A stretch of 64,000 nucleotides of DNA from Rutpela maculata (GCA_936432065.2 OW386293.2:62208265-62272264), one strand, 5' to 3'. Positions 42,946 through 55,980 are shown, numbered from the stretch's first letter. Notes: generated by a model not told the origin, from the letters alone. Numbers and translations are program-made.

Positions 42946-43819
42946 ACTATAAGAGTACTTAGTGACCATGTAGTACTCCTTCATAGGCATAAGTTAGTAT
43001 GTCAATGCTCTTAATTCCACGCGTAAAAAGTCTTCAACGCGAAGTCGCGGGCATCAGTTAGCAGATATATATATTGTGTTATAAGATTTGTAAGCCGGTA
43101 GACCAGTGCAATTAGACGGTTTCCCATGTAGTCATTTGCATCAATTTCCCGGTACTCGAAAAAATAAGTTTTCGATGCCATTCGATTTAAATCGATGGGA
43201 ACAGTACTTGCGAGTAGTTTTAAGGCCTCTCAAATTGTTTACACAATAAAGAAAAACTGTTTAAATTTCAAGGATGATGTTTTGGATCTTTTACCGCTTA
43301 CATAGCGAAAATGGAAATAGATACGACAAAAATGCTTTTGTGTAGAGTACTGAATTTTATGCAAAATATCCGCGGGAGCATATTACTTCCACATCCAGTG
43401 GAAGTATAGTAATGCAAAAAAAAAAATTGTTTAAATAGAATGTCATGAAATGTCGAGATTTTAAATTTGAGCAAAAGAAAATTTCTGGCTATCGGTCGGT
43501 CAGTCGTTCTGTCTAACTTTCTTTGTGCGCACGATTACTCTAGAACCGTTTAAGATATTCACTTGAAATATGGTACACGTATGTATTTTAATGATATCTG
43601 GAACTAGATTAAATTTTCATCTTATTCTGTTGAAGGGTTGGGGGTAAATTGTAGTGTGTGTGTTTAAAAATGTGCTTTAACCGCCTTCCATGTCACCTCA
43701 ATGACCCTCTTAAGTCCAGTAGATCTAGATTTGTCTGAGTAAAGGAGACGGGGCCCTACAGTTTATAGTGGAATCCAAACCACTTCTTGGAGAAAATTTC
43801 CATTGAAAAATTTTTTCGC

Positions 43820-43898
43820 TATGTGGGACACGAACCCACTTCGCTAAGTACGCTCAAAGTGCAAGCTAGACGCGCCAACACACTGAGTTACTGACCCC
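43820..43898 (-). repeat. tRNA-like segment in the M1 loop (decayed)
   Basis: On the minus strand: GGTCAGTAACTCAGTGTGTT ... GTGGGTTCGTGTCCCAC. It is a mutated copy of the better preserved segment at 50430-50507. Both pol III boxes carry changes here. Confidence 0.6.
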
Positions 43899-44559
43899 CT
43901 AGTAAACAAGTAAATCAAGCAGGAGTCCATAAAATTGGTATTTAGTATATTCAAGAGAAGCTAAGGTCTCAAAATTTTTTTTGACAAAAAAAAATGTGAT
44001 TTAGTTTGGGTACAAGAACCAAAGGCTTCAGAATAATTTTTTTTACTTCATCCATCCACCCCCACCCCACTACCGATGTAGGGTTTTGTTTTATTGGTTT
44101 TTAGGACAGATCATTTCAAATATTATATTATTAAAGTTCCATAAACAATTATTTCCACACACAATTTTTATTTCATTGTGAGAGACTTGGATATAGAAAT
44201 AATGATTTCTTGAGCAGCGGATCAAAATACATATTAGCTGAATAGACCACTTTTTTCGCCTCATGGTTGTTTCTTGGGATTATGATTGAAAAGTGGACCA
44301 ATCTGACAATTCTGACTTCGGATTCAGATTCAACGGGTCAAGATACATAAGGATACATGATCTGGTCCACTGGACAGACCACTTGTTTTGTGGCACTGTG
44401 TTATATTTGTGGGGTGTCCACCTTATATAATTTTTACTAAAAGTCGGATTCCTTCATTGGCAATGACGTCAACTACCTACCAAATAATATTTTCTCCGTT
44501 TTGTAGATATAGCGCCAAAAGACACCAAGACGATTCTTTCACGACTACAATACGGTAAG

Positions 44560-45842
44560 CAAAGGAAGTAATATATTTATATCTCGACTAGCTGATGCTC
44601 GCGACTTCGTTCGCGCGGAAGACTTCTTGCGCGTGGAATTAAGAACATTAACATAATAATTTATGCCTATAAGAAGTACTACATACTCACTGAGTACTCC
44701 TATATTACTCAAGAAGTACACTCGAGGGAGCCCACTGCGCACCCATTGTACTCAAGGAATCCCACTGCGCATCCATAGCACTCATCGAAACCTACTGCGC
44801 ATCCATAGTACTCGGGGAAACCAACTGCGCATCCATTGTACTCGAGGAAATCCACTGCGCACCCATAGTACTCTTGGAAACCCACTGCGCATCCATTGTA
44901 CTCGAGGAAACCCACTGTGCATCCATTGTACTCGAGGAATCCCACTGCGCATCCATAGCACTCGGGGAAATCCACTGCACATCCATTGCGTTCAAGGAAT
45001 CCCACTGCGCATCCACTGCGCAATTTGATAACAATGCATTATTCTATTTTTGTGTTAGAGCGAGTTAAACGAAAAAATTATTATTTTAGTCGACAATAAA
45101 GCACACGGGCGGGTATGTGTCAAATTTCATGTTTAAAAACATCCCTCTCCCTGTTAATCCTCTTTTTGAAAACCGTCGAATGGTCTCCTTATTTTCTCAG
45201 AAGAGCCCGTCGCTGGAATATCACGTTTCTGACTTACGCGATTTCAGAGATCGTCTACAACCCCGCTTTCACCCCTTCAAAAAGTGAAAATCGAAATTTC
45301 GTCTTACTCGTGTCTAATAGATAAAGAGTATTTCTGCCAAATTTCACGCTTCTAGGTCTAACCCTTTCCGAAAAGCTTAAAACCTCCCCCTCCGCGTTCA
45401 CCCTTTCGGGGATCTCTTTTTAAAAAACCGTCGAATACGTGTCGTCTTATTTCCTTAGAAGAGTCCATCGCCCGAATAATCACGTTTCTGACCTGATTTC
45501 AAACACACAACACGGGTGCGCTTTAAACCATCTACCACCCCCGTTTTCACCCCTTCAAAAAGTAAAAATCGAAATTACATGTATCTAATAGATTTCAACA
45601 AAAATATTTCTGCTAAATTTTACGCATCTAGATCTAACCGTTTCCGAAAAAGCCTAAAATTTCAACCCCCTTTTTCACCCTCTTAGGGGCCGAATTTCGA
45701 AAAATCCCTTTTTAGTGGTTGCCTACGTCATTCGTGGAACCTATATGCAAAATTTGAAGTTTCTAGACCCAGTGGTTTGAGCTGTGCGCTGATAGATCAG
45801 TCAGTCAGTCAGTCAGTCGTATTCTTTTATATGTATAGATTA
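44560..45842 (+). repeat. Right arm of M1, including the ~260-bp units
   Basis: It begins near 'gctgatgctcgcgacttcgttcgcg' and ends with the fourfold 'cagt' run TCAGTCAGTCAGTCAGTCGT and 'ttatatgtatagatta'. That start and end look like one dispersed non-coding repeat. Inside are the 30-bp array (44715-45025) and two to three ~260-bp units (45125-45700), inverted relative to the left arm. Confidence 0.7.
44715..45025 (-). repeat. 30-bp tandem array, right arm of M1
   Basis: About ten units with the core CCACTGCGCATCCATTGTAC then TCGAGGAAAC. It is the inverted counterpart of the array at 42708-42945. Confidence 0.9.
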
Positions 45843-46428
45843 AGGTATTTTTGTGTTAATACAATAACTAATAAAAATATATCTGACAACATTAATCTTT
45901 GGAACATGATTAAATTAGAGAATTATTAATGATTATACTTCCGGTCCATTCCTAATACAACACCCTGTATTACTTCTAAAGCATTAATTGCACACTTGGT
46001 TGAAAGAAAAGATAGCTGACTCAAGCTATACGGGCCCTCACTCCAATACCTGCCGAGAGTAAACTTGACGCATGCGCAAAGTAAATATTGATACCCTTTT
46101 CCCCTCTGATTACTAACGCAAATATGACAACACTGTCGGACGCTCTAAGGTCGTTCCATATGTGAGATATACACGAGAGGACGCTTTAAGGTAGTAAATG
46201 TACGCATTTTATACATGTTTGTGGGCGCTCTGAGGTGGTTATACGTACGGACGCCAGAAGGTAGCGAATTTTTTTTAAAAGTGAATCATACGCCGAATAA
46301 AGGCAGTATACGCGGAGAATTCGGAGTATATAATAAATATCGTTGTCGCTCTACTCATATATGCGCTTATCTCATGACGGACGCCCAATGAATGTTTTTT
46401 GTAATGACGCTTTATGGATAGTGGGATG

Positions 46429-46430
<2 letters not shown>

Positions 46431-46509
<79 letters not shown>
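46431..46509. repeat. (TA)n tract between M1 and M2r
   Basis: Pure TA run of about 79 bp at the right end of M1. Confidence 0.95.
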
Positions 46510-46512
<3 letters not shown>

Positions 46513-47841
46513 CAGAGTACCCTTTAGACCATCTACCACCCCCGTTTTCATCCCTTCAAAAAGTGACAATCGAAATTTCGTCTTACTTGTGTCTAATAGA
46601 TTCCAATAAGGAGTATTTCTGCCATATTTCATGCTTCTGAGTCTAACCGTTTCCGAGTAGCTTAAAGACCTCCCCCTCCTCATTCACCCGTTCGCGGGGG
46701 GGGGGTATCTTTTTGAAAACCGTCGAATACGTGCCTCCTTATTTATACGTGCCTCCTTATTTTCTCAGAAGAGCCCGTCGCTGGAATATCACGTTTCTGA
46801 CTTTCGCGATTCCAGAGATACGGGTACCCGTTAGACCATCTACCACCCGCATTTTCACCCCATCAAAAAGTGAAAATCGAAATTTTGACTTGCTCGTATC
46901 TAATAGATTCCAATAAAGAGTATTTCTGTCAAATTTTACGCTTCTGGGCCTAATCGTTCCCGAAAAGTTTAACCCCCCCCTTCCCTTTTCGGGGGTTTCT
47001 TTTTGAATATCGTCGAATACGTGTCTCCTTATTTCTTCAGAAGAGCCCGTCGCTGGAATATCACATTTCTGACTTATGCGATTTCAAAGATACGGATACC
47101 CTTTAAACCATCTACCACACCCCCGTTTTCACCCCTTCAAAAAGTGAAAATAGAAATTTCGTTTTACACGTATCTAATAGATTTCAACAAAAAATATTTC
47201 ATATCACTATTGGTGATTGAATTGGTTAACGTGCAGCTCGAAAAGTATCTATATGAGAATATCCACTATGCACAATATAAATATGAAATATAACTATTGA
47301 TGTTATGTTTATAATATACTTTATGTGTGAAACACATAATTTTTAGTAAGAAGCAAATATCCAATACTATCAAAAAGTAATAAAGGATTCGAAAATCGAC
47401 TATGCATTCTTCTATTAGTACTTCTATTACAACGTTAATAGCAAACGTTCAATAGTTGAGACCGTGAAAGTCAGGTTGCTGTAAATACATATGCGCGAAT
47501 TTATTCTAATACTTACTGACGACTATTGAGCGCCCGCGACGTTGTCATGTCTACTGGGCGCTTCATGGTCTGTGACCGAAGGATAACTGATATACATGAA
47601 GGCGACACCAGCGCCTCTGATGGCCAAATGGAAGAACTAAAATATACTGATCCTGTACAAAGTACCACTTTAGGGCGTCCACTAAAAATTTGTCCAATTG
47701 CCTGGGGACCCCCTTCTTAACGTCTGGAGCGAATTTTAATGTGTTGACCTTAGAGCGTCCACATACGGGCGCTCTATGGTAACCGGACGCTCTAAGGATA
47801 GAAATTTGTTAATGTATGGACGCTCTATGGATAGTAGGCTG

Positions 47842-47844
<3 letters not shown>
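46510..47844 (-). mobile_element. M2r: partial inverted M copy
   Basis: Inverted copy of the first ~1.33 kb of an M element (left end plus ~260-bp units). It breaks off at GGGTACCCTGCG in the parent orientation, directly at the (TA)n. Its terminal repeat faces the next (TA)n at 47845. It is nearly identical to 47911-49245 read backwards. Confidence 0.88.

Positions 47845-47910
<66 letters not shown>
47845..47910. repeat. (TA)n tract at the centre of a 2.7-kb palindrome
   Basis: A ~66-bp pure TA run between two inverted M left ends. Confidence 0.95.
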
Positions 47911-47912
<2 letters not shown>

Positions 47913-49484
47913 CAGCCTACTATCCATAGAGCGTCCATACATTAACAAATTTCTATCCTTAGAGCGTCCGGTTACCATAGAGCGCCCGTATGTGGACGCT
48001 CTAAGGTCAACACATTAAAATTCGCTCCAGACGTTAAGAAGGGGGTCCCCAGGCAATTGGACAAATTTTTAGTGGACGCCCTAAAGTGGTACTTTGTACA
48101 GGATCAGTATATTTTAGTTCTTCCATTTGGCCATCAGAGGCGCTGGTGTCGCCTTCATGTATATCAGTTATCCTTCGGTCACAGACCATGAAGCGCCCAG
48201 TAGACATGACAACGTCGCGGGCGCTCAATAGTCGTCAGTAAGTATTAGAATAAATTCGCGCATATGTATTTACAGCAACCTGACTTTCACGGTCTCAACT
48301 ATTGAACGTTTGCTATTAACGTTGTAATAGAAGTACTAATAGAAGAATGCATAGTCGATTTTCGAATCCTTTATTACTTTTTGATAGTATTGGATATTTG
48401 CTTCTTACTAAAAATTATGTGTTTCACACATAAAGTATATTATAAACATAACATCAATAGTTATATTTCATATTTATATTGTGCATAGTGGATATTCTCA
48501 TATAGATACTTTTCGAGCTGCACGTTAACCAATTCAATCACCAATAGTGATATGAAATATTTTTTGTTGAAATCTATTAGATACGTGTAAAACGAAATTT
48601 CTATTTTCACTTTTTGAAGGGGTGAAAACGGGGGTGTGGTAGATGGTTTAAAGGGTATCCGTATCTTTGAAATCGCATAAGTCAGAAATGTGATATTCCA
48701 GCGACGGGCTCTTCTGAAGAAATAAGGAGACACGTATTCGACGATATTCAAAAAGAAACCCCCGAAAAGGGAAGGGGGGGGTTAAACTTTTCGGGAACGA
48801 TTAGGCCCAGAAGCGTAAAATTTGACAGAAATACTCTTTATTGGAATCTATTAGATACGAGCAAGTCAAAATTTCGATTTTCACTTTTTGATGGGGTGAA
48901 AATGCGGGTGGTAGATGGTCTAACGGGTACCCGTATCTCTGGAATCGCGAAAGTCAGAAACGTGATATTCCAGCGACGGGCTCTTCTGAGAAAATAAGGA
49001 GGCACGTATAAATAAGGAGGCAGGAGGCACGTATTCGACGGTTTTCAAAAAGATACCCCCCCCCCGCGAACGGGTGAATGATGAGGGGGAGGTCTTTAAG
49101 CTACTCGGAAACGGTTAGACTCAGAAGCATGAAATATGGCAGAAATACTCCTTATTGGAATCTATTAGACACAAGTAAGACGAAATTTCGATTGTCCTTT
49201 TTGAAGGGATGAAAACGGGGGTGGTAGATGGTCTAATGGGTACCCTGCGCGTAAATGAGAAACGCGATATTCCAGCGATGGGTTCTTCTGAGGAAATAAG
49301 AAGACACGTATTCGACGGTTTTCAAAAAGAGACCCTCCGAACGGGGTGACAGGGAGAGGGATGTTTTTAAGCATAAAATTTGATCCATACCTCCCCATAT
49401 GCTTTATTGTCGATTAAAATAATTATTTTTCGTTTAACTCGCTCTAACACAAAAATAGCATAATGAATTGTTATCAAATTGCGA

Positions 49485-49697
49485 GTACAATGATTGCGCA
49501 GTGGGTTTCCTAGTATACAATGAATGTGCAGTGTGTTTCCTCGATTACAATGGATGCGCAGTAGGTTTCCCCGAGTGCCATATATGCGCTGTGGGTTCTT
49601 CGAGTACAATGGATGCGCAGAAGTTTTCCTTGAGTGCAATGAATGCGCAGTGGGTTTCCCCGGGTACCATGGATGTGCAGTGGGTTCCCTCGAGTGT
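49485..49697 (+). repeat. 30-bp tandem array, left arm of M3
   Basis: About seven units of the GATGCGCAGTGGGTTTCC family. Confidence 0.9.
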
Positions 49698-50429
49698 ACT
49701 TCCTGAGTACTATAAGAGTACTTAGTGACCATGTAGTTCTCCTTCATAGGCATAAGTTAGTATGTCAATGCTCTTAATTCCACGCGTACAGTCTTCAACG
49801 CGAAGTCGCGGGCATCAGTTAGCAGATATATATATTGTGTTATAAGATTTGTAAGCCGGTAGACCAGTGCAATTAGACGGTTTCCCATGTAGTCATTTGC
49901 ATCAATTTCCCGGTACTCGAAAAAAATAAGTTTTCGATGCCGTTCGATTTAACTCGATGGGAACAGTAGTTGCGAGTAGTTTTAAGGCCTCTCAAATTGT
50001 TTACACAATAAAGAAAAACTGTTTAAATTTCAAGGATGATGTTTTGGATCTTTTACCGCTTACAAAGCGATAATGAAAAATAGATACGACAAAAATGCTT
50101 TGTATAGAGTACTGAATTTATGCAAAATATCCGCGGGAGCATATTACTTCCACATCCAGTGGAAGTATAGTAACGCAAAAAAAAATATTGTTCAAATAGA
50201 ATGTCATGAAACATCGAGATTTTAAATTTGAGCAAAAAAAAATTTCTGGCTGTCGGTCGGTCAGTCGTTCTGTCTAACTTTTCTTTGTGCGCACGATTAC
50301 TCAGAACCGTTTAAGATATACACTTGAAATAAGGTAAACGTATGTATTTTAATGATATCTGGAACTGGATTAATCCACTTAATTTAAACCACTTCTTGGA
50401 GAAAATTTCCATTGAAAAATTTTTTCGCT

Positions 50430-50507
50430 ATGTGGGGCTCGAACCCACTTCGCTAGGTACGCTCAAAGTGCAAGCTAGACGCGCCAACACACTGAGCTAC
50501 CGACCCC
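50430..50507 (-). repeat. tRNA-like pol III segment in the M3 loop
   Basis: On the minus strand it reads GGTCGGTAGCTCAGTGTGTT, with an A-box-like TAGCTCAGTGTGTTGG. About 45 bases on is GTGGGTTCGAGCCCCACAT, a good B box (GGTTCGAGCCC) within a perfect T-arm-like stem. Acceptor and anticodon stems do not fold cleanly, so it is a tRNA-derived module, as in SINE heads, rather than a tRNA gene. The same module is in M6 (62591-62668) and, decayed, in M1 and M4. Confidence 0.7.
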
Positions 50508-51324
50508 CTAGTAAACAAGTAAATCAAGCAGGAGTCCATAAAATTGGTATTTAGTATATTCAAGAGAAGCTAAGGTCTCAAAATTTTTTTTGACAAAAAA
50601 AAAGTGATTTAGTTTGGGTACAAGAACCAAAGGCTTCAGAATATTTTTTTTACTTCATCCATCCACCCCCACCTCACTACCGATGTAGGGTATTGTTTTA
50701 TTGGTTTTTAGGAGAGACCATTTCAAATATTATATTATTAAAGTTCATAAACAATTATTTCCACACACAATTTTTATTTCATTGTGAGAGACTTGGATAT
50801 GGAAATAATGATTCCTTTGAGCAGCGGATCAAAATACGTATTAGCTGAATAGTCCACTTTTTCGCTTCATGGTTGTTTCTTGGGATTATGGTTGAAAAGT
50901 GGACCAATCTGACAATTCTGACTTCGGATTCAGATTCAACGTGTCAAGATACATAAGGATACACGATCTGGTCCACTGGACAGACCACTTGTTTTGTGGG
51001 ACTGTGTTATATTTGTGGGGTGTCCACCTTATATAATTTTTACTAAAAAGTCGGATTCCTTTATTGGCAATGACGTCAACTACCTACCAAATAATATTTT
51101 CTGCGTTTTGTAGATATAGCGCCAAAACACCAAGACCGATTCTTTCACGATTACAATACGGTAAGCAAAGGAAGTAATATATTTATATCTCGACTAGCTG
51201 ATGCTCGCGATTTCGATCGCGCGGAAGACTTCTTGCGCGTGGAATTAAGAACATTAACATAATAATTTATGCCTATAAGAAGTACTACATACTCACTGAG
51301 TACTCCTATATTGAAGTACACTCG

Positions 51325-51672
51325 AGGGAGCCCACTGCGCACGCATTGTACTCAAGGAATCCCACTGCGCATCCATAGCACTCATCGAAACCTACTGCGC
51401 ATCCATAGTACTCGGGGAAACCAACTACGCATCCATTGTACTCGAGGAAATCCACTGCGCACCCATAGTACTCTTGGAAACCCACTGCGCATCCATTGTA
51501 TTCGAGGGAACCCACTGCGCATCCATTGTACTCGAGGAAACCCACTGCGCATCCATTGTACTCGAAGAATCCCACTGCGCATCCATAGCACTCGGGGAAA
51601 TCCACTGCACATCCATTGCGTTCAAGGAAACCCACTGCGCATCCACTGCACTCGAAGAAACCCACTGCGAAA
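51325..51672 (-). repeat. 30-bp tandem array, right arm of M3
   Basis: About 11.5 units of the CCACTGCGCATCCATTGTAC family. The flanking tail 'aatttcataacaatgcattattc' matches the left arm inverted. Confidence 0.9.
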
Positions 51673-53091
51673 TTTCATAACAATGCATTATTCTATTTTT
51701 GTGTTAGAGCGAGTTAAACGAAAAAATTATTATTTTAGTCGACAATAAAGCACACGGGCGGGTATGTGTCAAATTTCATGTTTAAAAACATCCCTCTCCC
51801 TGTTAATCCGTTCGGGGGGGGGGTCTCTTTTGAAAACCGTCGAATAGTGTCTCCTTATTTCCTCAGAAAAGCCCGTCGCTGGAATATCACGTTTCTGACT
51901 TACGCGATTTCAGAGATCGTCTACCACCCCCGCTTTCACCCCTTCAAAAAGGGAAAATCGAAATTTCGTCTTACTCGTGTCTAATAGATAAAGAGTATTT
52001 CTGCCAAATTTCACGCTTCTAGGTCTAACCCTTTCCGAAAAGCTTAAAACCTCCCCCTCCGCGTTCACACTTTCGGGGATCTCTTTTTAAAAAACCGTCG
52101 AATACGTGTCGTCTTATTTCCTTAGAAGAGTCCATCGCCCGAATAATCACGTTTCTGACTTAACGTGATTTCAAACACACAACACGGGTGCGCTTTAAAC
52201 CATCTACCACCCCCGTTTTCACCCCTTCAAAAAGTAAAAATCGAAATTACACGTATCTAATAGATTTCAACAAAAATATTTCTGCCAAATTTTACGCATC
52301 TAGATCTAACCGTTTCCGAAAAAGCCTAAAATTTCAACCCCCTTTTTCACCCTCTTAGGGGCCGAATTTCGAAATTAGTGGTTGCCTACGTCATCCGAGG
52401 AACCTCTATGCAAAATTTGAAGTTTCTAGACCCAGTGGTTTGAGCTGTGCGCTGATAGATCAGTCAGTCAGTCAGTCAGTCGTATTCTTTTATATGTATA
52501 GATTAAGGTATTTTTGCGTTAATACAATAACTAATAAAAATATATCTGACAACATTAATCTTTGGAACATGATTAAATTAGAGAATTATTAATGATTATA
52601 CTTCCGGTCCATTCCTAATACAACACCCTGTATTGCTTCTAAAGCATTAATTGCACACTTGGTTGAAAGAAAAGATAGCTGACTCAAGCTATACGGGCCC
52701 TCACTCCAATACCTGCCGAGAGTAAACTTGACGCATGCGCATAGTAAATATTGATACCCTTTTCCCCTCTGATTACTAACGCAAATATGACAACACTGTC
52801 GGACGCTCTAAGGTCGTTCCATATGTGAGATATACACGAGAGGACGCTTTAAGGTAGTAAATGTACGCATTTTGTACATGTTTGTGGGCGCTCTGAGGTG
52901 GTTATACGTACGGACGCCTGAAGGTAGCGAATTTTTTTTTAAAGTGAATCATACGCCGAATAAAGGCAGTATACGCGGAGAATTCGGAGTATATAATAAA
53001 TATCGTTGTCGCTCTACTCATATATGCGCTTATCTCATGACGGACGCCCAATGAATGTTTTTTGTAATGACGCTTTATGGATAGTGGGATG

Positions 53092-53283
<192 letters not shown>

Positions 53284-54864
53284 CAGCCTACTATCCATAG
53301 AGCGTCCATACATTAACAAATTTCTATCCTTAGAGCGTCCGGTTACCATAGAGCGCCCGTATGTGGACGCTCTAAGGTCAACACATTAAAATTCGCTCCA
53401 GACGTTAAGAAGGGGGTCCCCAGGCAATTGGACAAATTTTTAGTGGACGCCCTAAAGTGGTACTTTGTACAGGATCAGTATATTTTAGTTCTTCCATTTG
53501 GCCATCAGAGGCGCTGGTGTCGCCTTCATGTATATCAGTTATCCTTCGGTCACAGACCATGAAGCGCCCAGTAGACATGACAACGTCGCGGGCGCTCAAT
53601 AGTCGTCAGTAAGTATTAGAATAAATTCGCGCATATGTATTTACAGCAACCTGACTTTCACGGTCTCAACTATTGAACGTTTGCTATTAACGTTGTAATA
53701 GAAGTACCAAAGAAGAATGCATAGTCGATTTTTGAATCCTTTATTACTTTTTGATAGTATTGTATATTTGCTTCTTACTAAAAATTATGTGTTTCACACA
53801 TAAAGTACATTACAAACATAACATCAATAGTTATATTTCATATTTATATTGTGCATAGTAGATATTTTCATATAGATACTTTTCGAGCGGCACGTTAACC
53901 AATTCAAAATTGTTTGCCAACAAGTAATCTTCAAGTCGACAGACACCGATAGTGATATGAAATATTTTTTGTTGAAATCTATTAGATACGTGTAAAACGA
54001 AATTTTTATTTTCACTTTTTGAAGTGGTGAAAACGGGGGTGGTAGATGATTTAAAGGGTATCCGTATCTTTGAAATCGCGTAAGTCAGAAATGTGATATT
54101 CCAGCGACGGGCTCTTCTGAAGAAATAAGGAGACACGTATTCGACGATATTCAAAAAGAAACTCCCGAAAAGGGAATGGGGGGGTTAAACTTTTCGGAAA
54201 CGATTAGGCCCAGAAGCGTGAAATTTGACAGAAATACTTTTTATTGGAATCTATTAGATACGAGCAAGACAAAATTTCGATTTTCACTTTTTGAAGGGGT
54301 GAAAATGCGGGTGGTAGATGGTCTAACGGGTACCCGTATCTCTGGAATCGCGAAAGTCAGAAACGTGATATTCCAGCGACGGGCTCTTCTGAGGAAATAA
54401 GGAGGCACGTATTCGACGGTTTTCAAAAAGAGACACCTCCCCCCCCCGCGAACGGGGTGAACGAGGATGGGGAGGTTTTTAAGCTTCTCGGAAACGGTTA
54501 GACTCAGAAGCATGAAATATGGCAGAAATACTCCTTATTGAAATCTATTAGACACAAGTAAGACGAAATTTCGATTGTCACTTTTTGAAGGGGTGAAAAC
54601 GGGGGTGGTAGATGGTCTAAAGGGTACCCTGCGCGTAAATGAGAAACGCGATATTCCAGCGATGGATTCTTCTGAGGAAATAAGAAGACACGTATTCGAC
54701 GGTTTTCAGAAAGAGACCCTCCGAACGGGTGAACAGGGAGAGGGATGTTTTTAAGCATGAAATTTGATCCATACCTGCCCCATATTGTCGATTAAAATAA
54801 TTATTTTTCGTTTAACTCGCTCTAACACAAAAATAGCATAATGAATTGTTATCAAATTGCGATG

Positions 54865-55106
54865 AGCAGTGGGTTTCCTCGAGTACAATGATTGCGCAGT
54901 GGGTTTCCTAGTATACAATGAATGTGCAGTGCGTTTCCTCGATTACAATGGATGCGCAGTAGGTTTCCCCGAGTGCCATATATGCGCAGTGGGTTCTTCG
55001 AGTACAATGGATGCGCAGAAGTTTTCCTTGAGTGCAATGAATGCGCAGTGGGTTTCCCCGGGTACCATGGATGTGCAGTGGGTTCCCTCGAGTGTACTTC
55101 CTGAGT
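54865..55106 (+). repeat. 30-bp tandem array, left arm of M4
   Basis: Matches the M1 left array almost base for base, about 7.5 units. Confidence 0.9.
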
Positions 55107-55980
55107 ACTATAAGAGTACTTAGTGACCATGTAGTACTCCTTCATAGGCATAAGTTAGTATGTCAATGCTCTTAATTCCACGCGTAAAAAGTCTTCAACG
55201 CGAAGTCGCGGGCATCAGTTAGCAGATATATATATTGTGTTATAAGATTTGTAAGCCGGTAGACCAGTGCAATTAGACGGTTTCCCATGTAGTCATTTGC
55301 ATCAATTTCCCGGTACTCGAAAAAATAAGTTTTCGATGCCATTCGATTTAAATCGATGGGAACAGTACTTGCGAGTAGTTTTAAGGCCTCTCAAATTGTT
55401 TACACAATAAAGAAAAACTGTTTAAATTTCAAGGATGATGTTTTGGATCTTTTACCGCTTACATAGCGAAAATGGAAATAGATACGACAAAAATGCTTTT
55501 GTGTAGAGTACTGAATTTTATGCAAAATATCCGCGGGAGCATATTACTTCCACATCCAGTGGAAGTATAGTAATGCAAAAAAAAAAATTGTTTAAATAGA
55601 ATGTCATGAAATGTCGAGATTTTAAATTTGAGCAAAAGAAAATTTCTGGCTATCGGTCGGTCAGTCGTTCTGTCTAACTTTCTTTGTGCGCACGATTACT
55701 CTAGAACCGTTTAAGATATTCACTTGAAATATGGTACACGTATGTATTTTAATGATATCTGGAACTAGATTAAATTTTCATCTTATTCTGTTGAAGGGTT
55801 GGGGGTAAATTGTAGTGTGTGTGTTTAAAAATGTGCTTTAACCGCCTTCCATGTCACCTCAATGACCCTCTTAAGTCCAGTAGATCTAGATTTGTCTGAG
55901 TAAAGGAGACGGGGCCCTACAGTTTATAGTGGAATCCAAACCACTTCTTGGAGAAAATTTCCATTGAAAAATTTTTTCGC

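Larger units (their letters stand above)
41303..46430 (+). mobile_element. M1: ~5.1-kb inverted-repeat element without transposase
   Basis: First long copy of the repeat family that fills the rest of the window. The left end reads TTACAGCCTACTATCCATAG and the right end, inverted, TTTACATCCCACTATCCATA, an imperfect ~26-bp terminal inverted repeat. Both ends abut (TA)n. Close to each end lie several GGACGCTCTAAGG-like motifs in both orientations. The left arm (41980-43090) and right arm (44560-45840) are inverted and contain ~260-bp units plus a 30-bp array. The loop (43090-44560) carries a tRNA-like segment. Relative to M4 it has lost about 176 bp near 42358 and one 30-bp unit near 45015. No ORF is credible. 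Confidence 0.8.
47911..53091 (+). mobile_element. M3: ~5.2-kb M element
   Basis: Complete copy with both terminal repeats. The left array (49485-49697) has fewer 30-bp units than M1; the right array (51325-51672) has more. In the loop it lacks the ~190-bp segment 'attttcatcttattctgttgaagg...' present in M1 and M4, and is therefore of the same subtype as M6. It carries the better preserved tRNA-like segment. Confidence 0.82.

Noticed and set aside
44663..45028. Repetitive ORFs (RGNPLRIHCT-type and complements) in all 30-bp arrays
   Set aside because: The unit length is a multiple of three, so open frames arise on both strands without selection; no domain or start context supports a gene.
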